Source: Xiphias gladius
Lineage: Eukaryota; Chordata; Actinopteri; Istiophoriformes; Xiphiidae
Assembly (NCBI RefSeq): GCF_016859285.1
Contig: NC_053407.1
Coordinates: 18,204,632-18,268,631, forward strand
DNA: 64,000 nucleotides
Direction of reading: 5' to 3'
The translations under genes and the position numbers were made by a program. Below are positions 11,506 to 23,746 of this stretch, one piece after another. Numbering within the stretch: the first letter of the stretch is position 1; each line of letters starts with the position of its first letter. Under the pieces are notes generated by a model that was not told where the DNA came from, made no database searches, and saw nothing but the letters and a program-made list of their open reading frames with translations.

Positions 11506-14346
11506 AATGGAAAAGATAACCAGATCCAGGAATGACATGGCATGGGCTCTATGGCTCACATGTTTACTGATATGCTTAATGAAGCTGTGAGCTGCCTGCC
11601 AAACTGCAGAATATCGAGATGAAATGGCTTTAAAACTTCGCTGCAACACGTAGTTCATGATGTCTGAATTTGAGTGAGTCAAAAACTGTCAATTTGCGTC
11701 ATGAAAAGGCTTGTTTCAGATATGAAAGACATTAAACTTATGATTTAATTGTTTTCTTTATTTGTCATGAAACCCCTAAAAATTTTAACTCTTTTTCCTC
11801 GAAAGGAACCGTATCTAAGGTGTCTGTCCCTCTATGAATTTCATTTTCACCTTCTCTTCTCTGTTTTTCTTTACTACTCAGCTGATCTATCTTGGATGAG
11901 CACTGGTATGTTGCTTTTGTGTACATTTTTTTATACATCTACACTTTTTGTCATATGTTGTCTTCTGCATCATCTCACACTTAGACAGCATTGAGGGATC
12001 CTGCCTTTGTGGACCACAGACACCTTGTTTTCTCTTCCGGAGTTTTAACAAATAAGGAAAATAATAGTTACAATGACCTTTTCCTTGTCTGAATTTAATT
12101 CCGTTAACTACTTAATAAGGGAAAGGAATAATCGCTTCAACATCAGAATCATGGCTTCAAATTTAAAGCTAATAAATTACCAAACTAAACCATTACTGGA
12201 ATAAATGTGCAGTGTATATTGCATATAACAGACTATGATACAGCACTGCTAATTAACTTAACAGCATAACAAATATTTCTTTCACCATGAAAACTACACC
12301 TTAACAAGTGAATATTTTCATTGTTTTAATTTGCAATAATTTATTTCCACTTTTTTTTTTTTTTTTTTAACTACACACACATACTCTATGCAAATATACA
12401 AGCCCACATACCAGATGAACACATGCAGACAAACAGTCCAGTTAGCACATAATCCTTTCTGCTTCTGTTGCCCCCATGCTCTGCAGGTTTACTGGTTCCC
12501 ATTCTGGTGGGCTCTGCACTGGGACTTGTTCTCATTGTCTCTTTAATATTCTTTCTATTAAGGCAAAAGAGGTAAGCAAAGGGCTGAAACAACAAAACAA
12601 GACCAAAGTTGTGCTCGTTGAAAACATGCTCTGCATCGTTGGCACAGCTGGTCAACTTGAAGATCATTAAGAGATGAGATAAGAGCTTGTGAGTTTGTCA
12701 GATGGCTCGAAACTGGTGTATCTCACACCTTTTGAATATGTCTGTATGTCTCTCAAAATCTCCCAATCTCACGGAAATTAAATTGAAAGAGCTGAACTAT
12801 TTTAGTGGGCAAATTCGGAGCTTACCATGACTGATCTTAGAGGGTGAGATTTAAATATATACTGTATAAATTGCACAATTGCAGAGGATATTTCAAGAGA
12901 ATGGTTAACCTTAATTGAACCATACATCTAGGTTTTACAAAAGAAATGATGGAGTTTATAGGGGTGTGTCCTCATTAGCTGGGATTTTTGGGAATGTTGA
13001 CTCACTTGTGGCACTTTTAGTCACCCATGACAGTGTGATGTGTAAATTATGAGTCAACTTTGTGTAATTGTGGTTTTCTATAAAAGACGAGCTGTACCCT
13101 GGAGAAGATTTTCTTGGGTTTGCATTGGTGTGTAATTTGAAGAGATTTTTATGGTACATAGATAAGAATACTTTTGAGAATTAACTTGAGAAATAAATTT
13201 GAGAAAAATAGCTTTTGGAGGAAGTGAAATAGTTATGGTGACTCATGTATTAACACTTAGCAAATTTGTACATAGTTTGTTAGGGAAGTGATTTTTATTA
13301 AAAAGCCATGCATAGCAGCAAACAGATTACTGAAAATTCAGCTTTAGTCATGCTGACATGAAACCTAAACTGAAGGAAATGAAAACAAATTAAAAAACTC
13401 TGTGGGAAAGAACTGAGAGTAATTGACAATTTTAAAATATTTAAAATATTAATTTCAAAAATATTTTTCATGGTCACCAGCATTAAAGCCTGACAAGCAT
13501 GTTTCATCTGTGTTAAAATGAATTTTGGTCAATAAGGGTTTCTAATGATGAAACGTTCAAATCTCATTAAGTTAAATATGTTCATATCATTTATTTCTGC
13601 AAGTAAATACCAATAAATACCTTCTGCTTTCAAACCAAATGTGTAGAACGGAAAAAAATAAGAGAAAGAAAAGCAATAGCAGCACCCAGTCACACTCCAG
13701 AGCTAAAATGTGCTTTGAAGTTGTCTCTTCACCAGCAGATATCACGTCCCCTCTTTCATTTTTCTATGCTAATGATGCACAATCCCCCTTTTGTTGGTAA
13801 AAGGCTAAGTGACAGTCTCATCACAGATGGGCTGGTTGCAGGCTTTCTGCATTAAACAGTGTCAAATGTTCCTCCTTTCTTCAAATTTTCCGCATATCAT
13901 CTCTTCCTCCCAGCTTCTGAAGTGATTATGTTTCCCTACAGCAAAATATCAGCAACAGCAGTTGTCTGTGTATACGTGGCTAATCTCTTGTGTAAAGGGA
14001 ATGGGTTGTAGTAGAAAATATGGAGAAATTAAGAGTTGGGGGGGGTAGATCACTTCGACATATTGCTCATATACAGTATCATGGAAGTAAAACACAAACA
14101 TTAACCTGATGGCAAAACAAACCTCAGCAAGAGACACTCAGTGGCAATGAAATAAACCGGCAGCCGATAGTGGTTGAAACTTCATTTAAGACTTCAAATT
14201 GCATGTATTTAAAGATTCAATTAAATTCTGAATGTCCTATTCCTATATTCCTTCTTTTATTTCTTAGATCTGCTGCTGAACAGGACAAAGGCAAAGGCGT
14301 TGGATACAACATTGGAGAGAGAGATGAGTACAGCTCAAGAGTATAG
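1..14346 (+). CDS. ca12: Carbonic anhydrase 12, transmembrane isoform (5' partial)
   Basis: This is a zinc enzyme that hydrates CO2 to bicarbonate at the cell surface. Exons: <1-34, 441-461, 3148-3327, 4978-5120, 7648-7743, 7829-7892, 8233-8390, 8826-8952, 11882-11905, 12487-12571 and 14268-14346; all have GT-AG introns and phase is kept throughout (1011 nt visible). The window opens inside the signal-peptide exon. Visible landmarks are the KWTYSG start of the catalytic domain, a YCGG cysteine and a TTPPC cysteine (the expected disulphide pair), NNGH (proton-shuttle His), E-M-H-V-V-H (two zinc His) and the GSEH motif region, then SLTTPPC with the catalytic Thr pair. A single membrane segment ([19 protein letters not shown]) contains a GxxxG motif, as in mammalian CA12, followed by a basic RQKR stop-transfer and a short tail ending SSRV. 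CA14 is the main alternative; overall similarity and the 15q-type linkage favour CA12. Confidence 0.9.
4036..4484. mobile_element. MITE-like element with short terminal inverted repeats in ca12 intron 3
   Basis: The left end TTAAAGGTGCTATAT and the reverse complement of the right end, TTAAAGGGGCTGTAT, match at 13 of 15 positions and enclose about 450 bp without coding capacity. This is the form of a non-autonomous DNA transposon. The family was not identified. Confidence 0.55.
5170..5690. repeat. Teleost dispersed repeat ('gtggaaagtagctaaatac...' type), ca12 intron 4
   Basis: The sequence around 5175-5690 contains the characteristic phrases ggtacttgtactttacttgaatattt and ctccactacatttatcagcc. 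I recognise these from an abundant non-coding repeat in fish genomes. A second, diverged copy lies in a commd4 intron at 31316-31900. Confidence 0.6.
8447..8706. repeat. Dispersed repeat with GGCGGAGGT end, copy 1 (ca12 intron 7)
   Basis: A run from 'agagcacagacctccgccaaggcc' to 'gacctccttggcggaggt' is repeated in reverse orientation at 19752-20008. A fragment in the same orientation as that second copy lies at 45330-45410. The short open frames in it are not genes. Confidence 0.6.
9630..10291 (+). CDS. ca12: Alternative 3'-terminal coding exon of ca12 (soluble long-tail isoform)
   Basis: An open frame runs without a stop from 9494 to the TAG at 10289-10291. A good acceptor (gtccgatgcag) at 9629 joins the ca12 exon ending at 8952 in the right phase and reads SFKEG-KGLHG. 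The resulting enzyme would carry about 219 extra residues in place of the micro-exon, membrane segment and cytoplasmic tail. The tail has a leucine/aspartate-rich stretch ([20 protein letters not shown]), a lysine-rich stretch ([11 protein letters not shown]), a predicted helical part ([20 protein letters not shown]), one N-x-S sequon (NRS), and no membrane segment. I do not recognise a family for it. No strong donor was found inside the exon. AATAAA signals follow at 10695-10700 and 11019-11024, consistent with a true last exon. The open frame, acceptor and phase are seen directly; use of the exon in a transcript is inferred. Confidence 0.6.
10695..11024 (+). terminator. Candidate polyadenylation signals for the long-tail ca12 transcript
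   Basis: AATAAA occurs at 10695-10700 and 11019-11024, about 400 and 730 bp after the stop codon at 10291. They would end the alternative transcript before the transmembrane exons. This is motif evidence only. Confidence 0.4.
11456..11502. repeat. (TG)n microsatellite
   Basis: About 23 uninterrupted TG units ending in tgcgcaatgg, in the long ca12 intron before the 24-nt micro-exon. Confidence 0.95.
11882..11905 (+). CDS. ca12: 24-nt micro-exon of ca12 (juxtamembrane stalk)
   Basis: The segment between a pyrimidine-rich acceptor (ttactactcag) and a gtatgt donor is only 24 nt, phase 1 to phase 1, and encodes A-DLSWMST-G across its two junctions. It links the catalytic domain exon (ending 8952) to the transmembrane exon (12487). 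Skipping it keeps the frame, so an isoform eight residues shorter is possible. Confidence 0.7.
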
Positions 14347-15958
14347 CTCATCTCCCAGGACCTCGTTTCAAAAGAACTCAATAGACTGTTGTCCTTATGC
14401 ACCACCCATACTGTATTTGTGAAATTGTCCTATGGGTCAGTTGGGACGTTCGAGACAGCATGCAAGGTTTAAGTACATGACATGATAAAGTTTGCATGCA
14501 GCTCTGGGGTTTTGGGAAGCACTCGTTTTTCTCAAGCCACAGTCTGGACTTCCTTAGCTGTGTTGTGGCAGGCAGAACATGAGAGGCCTCTGTGCTGGAT
14601 GCTTAAAAAGTTGTTTAGTGCTGTATGACTACTTCCTTAGAGCATGAGGAACAGCTGTCCTCTCTAATCGCCTTTTATTTAATGTGACATGATGTGGTCA
14701 GTTTCTTAGGGAGACCAAACACAGTAAGGCCAGAGCTGAACTGGTGAGAATCTCAGGTCAAGTGGGACCGTGGCACCCGTTCCCTTGGGCTGTCCTGGTG
14801 CGGTGGAAAGCTCGACCACAGTCCAAACAATAGGGGGATAGGAGTCAACAGACATCCCTGATGGTAGGGTGGCCTGAGAGGGATGGGCTATACCACATTT
14901 TCACCAACCCTGTACTTAGAGCTTCTCTATGGATTTTATAATAAAAGGCCACTCAGCTCCGCAAAAACACAGAAACACACAGCTCCTTCCCTGTGAATAA
15001 TGCTGAGAGAAAAAAAAAGGCTTTTGTATTTTCAGGCTGCATGTGGGCTGACCCCTAACCCCCGTTCGCCAGTGCGATCACAAGACTAACTCCCCGGCAC
15101 TCCCGAGACCCTCTCAGTTAGACTGTAGCCTGTGAAGTTAACCATGGGACGACTGGAGAGTTATTACATCATCATGCCATCCTCACAGGGTTTCCCTCGG
15201 CCCTTTTATCACCTTTTCTCTCTCTGTTATGGCCGTATACTTCTCTCGGCTCCTTGTAGGTGTTCCTGAGTTTATGCTCAATGTATTTGCATGCTTATGG
15301 CACAGAAGATGACACTTTTACCGTGAGCCCGAACATTAGCCACATTTAGACTGATTAAGCAGGCTGCCCGATAAAATGAGGAAATGATTTAATTGTAAAG
15401 AGAGGACAGGGTATTGCTCTTCCGCGACAGGGTGTTATTTACGAGTTCTCCAACACAAGTCCTTTTTGCCTGCTCATTGCTGCTTGTGGCCTGATTTCGC
15501 TGTTGATATCCAGTTGCCATATTTAAAAAAAAAAAAAGTGTGTTAAACTGTTTTATAATTTGATTTGTGCCATAGTGTTTTTCAGTTGTTACTTTGACTA
15601 TAATAAGTGTAAATACCTGAATATCTGCTGTCTCGATTAAAAAAAAAAAAAAAAAGTGTCTTTAAATCAAATTTCCTTTTCATTGCATTTTTTTTTCATC
15701 GTATTTTGTAACCCTCAATGACCTAAAAGTCTAGCGGGCTCACGTCCGCCAGTGAATCACGCTCCCGGTTCCTCAGTGCGCAGCGCACCTGCCCCTTCCG
15801 ACCCGCCGGTGGTTGAACGGGGGCTGCCATCTAGCGGCCGGTTGCCGTAAGCAACAGTGTCCGGACGTTTCGCTTCCGGGTCCCGTCTGAAGCGCCGGGG
15901 TTTTCAGTGCTCGCTGTCGTGTGGACCCTGCAGTCGTGCGTAAGTGCCGGTTTTTGTG
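14347..15958 (+). other. ca12 3' UTR and ca12-man2c1 intergenic region
   Basis: No coding exon was found. The first part is probably the ca12 3' UTR; the only clear late A-rich signal is ATTAAA followed by poly-A near 15637. From about 15720 the base composition turns GC/CpG-rich as the man2c1 promoter begins. Poly-A runs lie near 15525 and 15640. Confidence 0.5.
15720..15958 (+). promoter_or_regulatory. man2c1 CpG-rich promoter region with ETS-type site
   Basis: The sequence turns CpG-rich just before the man2c1 start codon and has no TATA box. CTTCCGGG at 15873-15880 matches an ETS-family (GABP-like) core, common in housekeeping promoters. The role is inferred from motif and position. Confidence 0.45.
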
Positions 15959-18900
15959 ATGTATCACCGGCCCGTGCTGAAGAACAGGCGCACTCTCCTC
16001 GAGAGGGCAGAGAAATTCGTCTCTGATGTTTATTTCGCAGACTGCAACCTGAGAGGGCGGTAAGGCTTCCCCCTGCACGGCTGCACTGACACTGACCTAC
16101 ACCAGGCCAACCCTGTGTCTGCTGCCTCTTGGGCTAGTTTCTGCAGAGGATTGGTAGACATCAGACTCAGCCATATCATGTAAACTGCACATCATGCTGC
16201 TCCCATTGTTTCTTTGTAGATCAACACCACTTGGACACCAGTCTGCAGGATTTGGGGGGGGGGTGTAAATAAATCTACAGGCAGTAACGTATAAAACTAA
16301 ATAGTAAATTGTCATAGTTAATAGTAATTTCTAGGCTCTAAAATAAAAAATCCGATTCCGCCAGCTTGCTCATCTGCTCACATGCTTTATAGTCTATGTT
16401 TAGGTCATTGCAAACTGCACATTGATCAGATCTGGTCAGAGCATCATATGCAACTCAGTTTGAGTTACATCTAACATCAGAGCTATTGTGAAGCCCTTTG
16501 AGGGAAATTGAGATTGTTATTCGTGATTTTGGGCCATATAAATAAGTTTGACTCCGCTCTGTGAACGATTGTTCTCCTCAGACTCTATGGAGACTCTTGC
16601 CCGCTGGAATCCCTCTCCTCCTTCTTGTCCCCTAAACGGATCACATTCACAGAAGCTTCCAAGCAGAACTTTGCACCTTATCAAGTTGGCGATACCTTTG
16701 GACCGACGTGAGTGATATTGTCAGATTTTATCACCCTCGTATCTTTTTTTTTTCACTCAAATCTTGGCGCTTAATCCAAGCTTGATGCTTGTTCGAGGTG
16801 GTGGACCTGCTGGTTTAAGGTGTCCCTGAAAATCCCTGAGTCCTGGAGAGGGAAAGAGGTTCATCTTCTGTGGGAGAGTGATGGGGAAGCCATGGTATGG
16901 AGAGATGGACAGCCAGTTCAGGTAACGTAGCAGCAGACTAGATTAAAGTGCCAAAATAACTACGGTTAGCTCATGTGTAGGTTTAATTGCCATGTGTGAC
17001 ATACTGTATGGACTTGCAGGGCCTGACTAAAGAGGGTGAAAAGACGAGTTACATCCTTTCTGAATGTCTGAAAGATGAGGAGCCACACAGGTCAGTTAAG
17101 TAAAACCTGAGTTCAGTGCTGCTTCTGTAACCAAACTTCGCCGATTGAACATTTTTTCATTTCTTTAGTGTCACCCTTTATGTGGAGATGGCCTGTAATG
17201 GGCTTTTTGGAGCTGGTCAAGGGTCCTTTATTGCAGCTCCAGAGCCCAACAGGACGTTTTCTGTACAGAGAGCTGAGCTAGTGGTATTTAACCAGGATGT
17301 AAGGGAGCTGCTGACTGATTTTGAGATGCTCATTGACATTGTGAAGGTATTTTCACACAAAACGATGCACAACAACACATTATTTTCTCTGAATATAGAA
17401 GTTCGATTAACGGAGAAATACAATTCTTTGTATCCTTTACTCTTCCTTCACAGGAACTAGGGGAGGGAGCGCAGCGAGGCTACCAGGCCCTCTTCACTGT
17501 AAATGAGATGGTCAACCTCTGTGACCCCTCTGACCCCAGCTCTTTCTCCAAAACACACAGTCTGGCTCACAATTTCTTCAACCAGCGGAATGGACAAAGC
17601 CAGCACACTGCCCATGCAATGGGTCACTGCCACATAGACTCAGGTTTCGTCTTTAATATCTGTTACCACGTAGAGCTGAGTATCAAATCACAGTACTGTT
17701 ATGGTACTGGCTGAAATGTGTTTGTAGCACTGAGTATCAAGAACTGTCAAACACCAAAAGCCAGCATCAACATCGCTAAGATCTGTAGTCTTCTTACTTA
17801 TTCTGGAATTAGGTATTTACTAATTTGAATCATAATTTTGCCAATTTGAGTATATTTTATTAAGGCAAAATTCAAACAAGGCTGCTTGTGTTCATGCAAA
17901 ATGTAACATTTTAGAACTGTGGGCTCTGGAAAGAAAGAAAAATATGTATCAAAAAAGTATTGTTTTGATATCTTTACCAAAACTCCGGTATCGAAAATTC
18001 TTATACGACACTCACATTTATTATTGTAATGAAAAACAAAGAGAAAATGCACATAAAATCTTGCAATATTTGAAAAATGTTTGAAATTAGTTAATTTTTA
18101 TGACTCCTTATTCCTAGCCTGGCTGTGGCCTTATGAAGAGACCATCCGCAAATGTGGCCGAAGTTGGGTGACAGTGATCCGTTTAATGGAGAAGAACCCA
18201 GAGTTTGTGTTTACTTGCTCTCAGGTAATTCCACGCCAGTATAGTTTTTCATGAGCTATAATCTATAGCTCATAAAAAACTCTATAAAACTCTATAAGTT
18301 CATGTATAACTCTACTCTATAAGCTCTATAATTTCTGAGCAGTCATCTTCAGTTTAGACTTTTTTGCTTTTCGTCCAGGCCCAGCAGTTCCAGTGGGTAA
18401 AGACCTGGTACCCAGGACTCTTCTCCCAGATCCAGCATTTTGTGAAGAAAGGCCAGTTCATTCCAGTTGGAGGAACGTGGGTGGAAATGGTAAACCTGGT
18501 CTCAGAAATAAATCGCGTATCACATGTATCTTATGAATTTAGCTGTATTATTTGGCCTGTAGTCATTCAGACCTTTTTTTTTTTATATACATCATGTTCT
18601 AATGACATGTTTGCATGTCAGGATGGAAACCTGCCCTCAGGTGAGTCCATGGTCAGGCAGTTCCTGGAGGGTCAGCGCTTCTTTAGCCAAGAGTTTGGGA
18701 TCCATTGCAAAGAGGTGGGTGTTCATAAGACATGTCTACATAACCTGAGTTTACCTACATATCGAATCTGTGCCGCATTTGTGGGGCACTTTTTCCTCAT
18801 GAGCATATAATATAAAGCTCTATTCTCTTTACTCTTTAGTTCTGGCTTCCAGATACATTCGGCTACTCTGCCCAACTTCCTCAGATAATGCAGGGTTGTG

Positions 18901-21900
18901 GCATTTCCAACTTTTTGACTCAGAAGCTGAGCTGGAACCTAGTCAACACCTTTCCTGTAAGTAGGTAGCAAACACTATCGTTGAAAAAAGTTGAAAGGTT
19001 TATAATTTTTGATTTCTCTTTCCCAGCACAACACATTTTTCTGGGAAGGTCTGGATGGATCCAAGGTTTTAACACACTTTCCACCGGGGAATTCCTATGA
19101 AATGAAGGGCAAGGTTGAAGACGTGAGTTTGGTTTCTTGCACACATAACATGGTAAACGTTGAGTCAGTGAAGAGGATATTTACAGTCCTCTACAGTCTC
19201 CATGCATCTGGGTTTTTCTCTGCCCACAGCTTGTGAAAACAATGACGAATAACAAAGACAAAGGCAGAGCCAACCACAGTGCAGTGCTGTTTGGTTATGG
19301 TGACGGCGGCGGCGGACCCACACAGTTGATGATAGACAGGCTGCACCGGGTCCAGGACACGGATGGGCTACCCAGGTCAGTTCTTGACCAAAACTTCACC
19401 TCATTGTTCATCACAAACATTGACCAAGCCCAGGCTAGCTGGAAACACAGCATGTAGGCAGTAGACCAACCCAATCAATACCAAAGGATATGAGTTATGT
19501 CCACTGATGTCATTATAGTAAACACATTAGTGTTTTAGTCAGAATGAATAACAAAGGTGTAACCGGAGAGTCATTGGTCACTTCCATCTCCAAATTCTTA
19601 TTTGTTTCTCAGAGTCCAGACGTCTACTCCGGAAATGCTTTTCTCTCAGCTTCGCGCTGACTCCGCTCTGCTGTGCACTTGGACCGGAGAGCTCTTCCTT
19701 GAGCTGCACAATGGCACCTACACCACACAGGCACAGGTGGAATAAAAATCCTCATTACCGCCGCCAAGGAGGTTATGTTTTCACCCGTGTCTGTTTGTTG
19801 GTCTGTTTGTCAGCAGGATTACGCAAAAAGTACTGAACCGATTTGCACCGAACGTGGTGGGGGGATGGGCCATGGCCCAGGGAAGAACCCATTCAGTTTT
19901 GGGGCAGATCTGATTTACTATCAATTTAAATTTTTTCTCTGAAGTATGGTGTACGTTGTTTGACATTGGCCTTGGTGGAGGTCTGCACTCTACTGAGTGC
20001 CATTCTATTTATAAAATGAAATTTTACTTTCTGAAACAAAATTAATAGCATTCCTCTGAGAAAAAGGGAAAAAATATAAGAACACAAATAGGATAGAACA
20101 GACAAAATACCAAGAATAGTGTGAATTATAAAATGTATAAATACATATTTTCAAGGTATAAATATTCTCTATTGGCAGTTTTAACAATCAGGCAGACTGT
20201 TTGGGAAATAGATTATCTACATGGATTTACAATCTTACTAACAGTCTTGATTCTAAATATATTTCTAAAAATATTTTTAAAATATGAATGAATGACTGTA
20301 AATAAGCAAAAGCAGACACACAAGTATATATGCAGAGAGTAGGTAAAATTACCACTTGCACCTTACAAGATAAGAGTCCCACACAAAACCACAAAATAGA
20401 AATGAAAATGAGGGGGGAAAAAAGGGTTATACTTCATGCAGGGTCGTGCAGGAAATAGATGTGGAGTGTGCGAAGTGGAAAAAATGAAAGAAAAGACAAT
20501 AACACCACCAACTAGTGATGCATTAAAAAAGTTAAAAACGTGGTTACTGCATAAAGTGCAGCTATCTTTATGCTTGCTTTGTCTTTTCCAGATTAAACGA
20601 GGGAACCGCCAGTGTGAGACCCTCCTTCATGACGTGGAGATAGCCAGCAGTTTGGCGCTGTGTCGGGAAAAGACATTTAAATATCCTGTGGAGAAACTGC
20701 AGGAGCTCTGGAGGTCCAGTCACACCTATTAAAGTTTGATACTGAAGATAAGTAAATAGACGGTCTCTGTTGAAACTTTATTAAAATAGTTTCACTGATA
20801 TATTTTTTTTTTTTTTTCCAGGCTGCTACTTCTGAACCAGTTCCATGATGTGATCCCTGGCAGCTGCATAGAGATGGTTGTGGAGGATGCACTCAGGCAT
20901 TATGAAGGTACGGTTCTCATTACAGCAGCTGTCCATTAAAATCGGAGCCATATTAGCTTCCCAAAATTAAAAATACGTCACAATGTGTCTTAGATATCCG
21001 TAGCGATGGCGGCGCACTGCTCCGTGATGCGTGTGGAGCACTGGGGTCCAAAGGGAACAGTGCTGGCGTGTTCAACTCTCTGCCATGGGAGCGCCACGAA
21101 GTCATCCAGATTCAAGATGAGGCTGGTAACCCTGATCTTGGTATGTTAGATACTTTAGAATAATTAGTAATTAAATAAAATTATCATTTTAATTATTTTA
21201 ATAATTAAAATAATGGTGCCTTCCAAGCCGCGATTTCATATCTGATGCCGCGTGGTCTCTGTGTTGCTGCAGCTCTGGTGAGAGTTCCCAGTGTCGGTTT
21301 ATCTCCTGTCAGAGACACACACCCTTTGGCTCCAGTCTCTGTCACTGTCCAGGTGCGTACTATGTTTAGTATAGAGAGCATCAAATTCATTTAGCCATGC
21401 TGTAATTGAATTTGGATAACTGAGCTGCTGTCTAACATTACAGGCTGACGGCACCGTCGTCATGGAGAATGGGATTTTAGAGACTGTCGTAGCCAAAGAT
21501 GGCACTTTGGCCTCCCTCTATTTGCTCAGTGCAAACAGGTACTGTAAAACCACGTGAAACATCTGTATCTGCTACATAAACATTACTAAATTAACATCTG
21601 TTTCACTCTCGGCTGGTTTCAGAGAGGCCATCTCTGACAGCTGTCACGGGAACCAGTTTGTCATGTTCGATGACGTCCCCCTGTACTGGGATGCTTGGGA
21701 TGTAATGGACTACCATCTTCAGACAAGGTGTCCGTCATTGCTCATACATCTATCTTATGCCACTTTGAAACACAGGAGAGTATTCGCAGGTGTTCTAGAT
21801 ATATAAACTATGACCTTGTAGGAAGCCAGTGCTGGAGGTGGTGCAGCCTGTTCATGTGGTGTCCTCAGGTGGTCTACGAGGCAGTGTAAGCTTCACCCTC

Positions 21901-23402
21901 AGGATCAGTGACAAAAGCACTATCACACAGGAGATTGTCATGGATGCCGTTTGTCCTTACATCAAATTCAACACAGAGGTACTCAACAACATTAACGATA
22001 TCTGGAGAAATCTCTAGACAAAAATTCTCCAGTACCCAAGAAATACCCTGCATCCTTGCGTCCTCCACTTTCAGGTGAAGTGGGCAGAGTCACACAAGTT
22101 TCTCAAGGTGGAATTCCCAGTGCGAGTGCGCAACCCCAATGCTACGTATGAGATCCAGTTCGGCCATCTGCAGAGACCCACACACCGGAACACTTCATGG
22201 GACTGGGCCAGATTTGAGGTACGGCACCACGAGAGTCAAGCGAATGAGTAGGTTCAATTTTTGTCTTGATGTAAACAGGTATTTTGACAGCAACACCTTG
22301 TGCCATGTTTGGGCCCTGAACACCTAAACTGTAAGACAACAGATGTCAGTGATGCCGTTAGAATGAAAGTAATGCTGTTGAGGTGCTTTGTATTGCCTTT
22401 ACTCATTTTTCATCACGGTGTCTTTCTCAGGTTTGGGGTCACAAGTGGGCCGACTTCTCGGAGCACAACTTTGGAGTCGCACTGCTGAATGACTGCAAAT
22501 ACGGCTATTCAGTCCACAAGAACACAATGACGCTGTCCCTGTGAGGTTTCCCACTGTTAATACATAGCAATTCTACCAACAGCGCAATCCTGTTACACCA
22601 AGTTTAAAGAACCCTTGCATCTAACAGTAGATGTCTTTGTCTTAGACTGAGAGCACCTAAGGCCCCTGATGCCAATGCTGACATGGGGACTCACCGTTTC
22701 ACCTATGCAATCATGCCACACACAGGTTTTACACGTCTTTCAGATGTTTTTTGAAAATAAAGCATATTTATTAGAATTTAGAACTGTGACCGTGTCACTG
22801 GTTAAGCACATATGTAACGTGATAATACTGTGTTTTGTATAGGATCCTTCCAAGACGCCTCTGTAATCCGGTGTGCGTACAACCTCAATTTCCCTCTGAG
22901 GTTAATCCAGTGCACTCCTGACGCTGTGCCCTGGAGTGCCTTTTCCGTCAGCACTGAAGCAGTCATCCTGGAAACCATTAAACAGGTATCTAGTAAACGC
23001 TAAGGTCGAACTATCGTGACTTAATCCACTCATCCCATTGAATGTTATTTCCTCTATTTACTAAAAACTGCACTGTTCTTTACCATAAGGCAGAGGACCG
23101 GAAGGGGGCACTTGTAGTCCGACTCTTTGAGTCACATGGGAGCAGCGTGACCGCAACTCTCCGCGCCACCATTCCAGTGAGGGAGGCCTGGCAGTGAGTT
23201 TCAATTTCTGTTTCTAGTGTTAACTGCTGTCTGGCATCTTTTATGTTGTATTGTCTGCTGAGAAACACAACCTTTTTTTCCTCCTTCCAGTTGTGACCTC
23301 TTGGAGAGACAGGACCCCACCAAGCCAGCATACATTATGTCAGAGGGAATCACTCTGAACTTTAGCCCCTTCCAAATTGTGTCACTTCTCCTCATCCTGT
23401 GA
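15959..23402 (+). CDS. man2c1: Alpha-mannosidase class 2C member 1 (cytosolic, GH38)
   Basis: It trims free oligomannosides in the cytosol (cobalt/zinc-dependent GH38). It has 26 exons: 15959-16059, 16582-16707, 16798-16921, 17020-17090, 17169-17346, 17454-17643, 18118-18224, 18379-18489, 18622-18714, 18840-18956, 19027-19122, 19230-19375, 19613-19736, 20592-20713, 20822-20907, 20994-21140, 21273-21352, 21444-21538, 21623-21727, 21822-21978, 22075-22218, 22431-22540, 22646-22725, 22843-22985, 23090-23193 and 23291-23402. They sum to 3069 nt, 1022 aa (human about 1040). Motifs: GHCHIDSAW (metal-binding His and Asp), [14 protein letters not shown] (nucleophile Asp), [21 protein letters not shown]. 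There is no signal peptide, as expected for the cytosolic member. The start is [20 protein letters not shown], aligning with the family N terminus. All phases agree. Confidence 0.96.
19752..20008. repeat. Dispersed repeat with GGCGGAGGT end, copy 2 (man2c1 intron 13)
   Basis: The segment from ccgccaaggaggttatgttttc to cttggtggaggtctgcactctactgagtg is the reverse-orientation relative of the element at 8447-8706. Confidence 0.6.
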
Positions 23403-23438
23403 TTGCCAAGTCTCAGGGTGATCACATTTGTAATACAG

Positions 23439-23465
23439 ATTAAATGTGTGATGGAGGGAATTAAA
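23439..23465 (+). terminator. man2c1 candidate polyadenylation signals
   Basis: Two ATTAAA hexamers at 23439-23444 and 23460-23465 lie 37 and 58 bp after the man2c1 stop codon. No AATAAA intervenes on this strand. The convergent neil1 gene ends 345 bp away. Confidence 0.5.
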
Positions 23466-23667
23466 TGAAGTACAAATCGAGGATTCAGACAATAATAGGA
23501 CAGTCAGTCCAGTAAAGACAACGGTCCTGAAGGTGGAATATAGTTAAACGCGGGGTTGGTCAGGGGACTTATGAATTTAGAATTGTTTGATACTGAATGA
23601 GGCACATCCATTTGAGGTACACATTGTTGCCAAATCAAACACTTGCAGAACTTTTGTAGAAACATGT

Positions 23668-23673
23668 TTTATT
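23668..23673 (-). terminator. neil1 polyadenylation signal
   Basis: AATAAA on the minus strand, about 75 bp after the stop codon. Another AATAAA overlaps the stop codon itself (AAATAAAAA at about 23745-23751). Confidence 0.5.
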
Positions 23674-23746
23674 AAAAAACTTTTAATAGTATAAAAACAT
23701 AAAAATGGTCCCATATGGCGATGCCTCCCCTTTTTTCTCCCCATTT

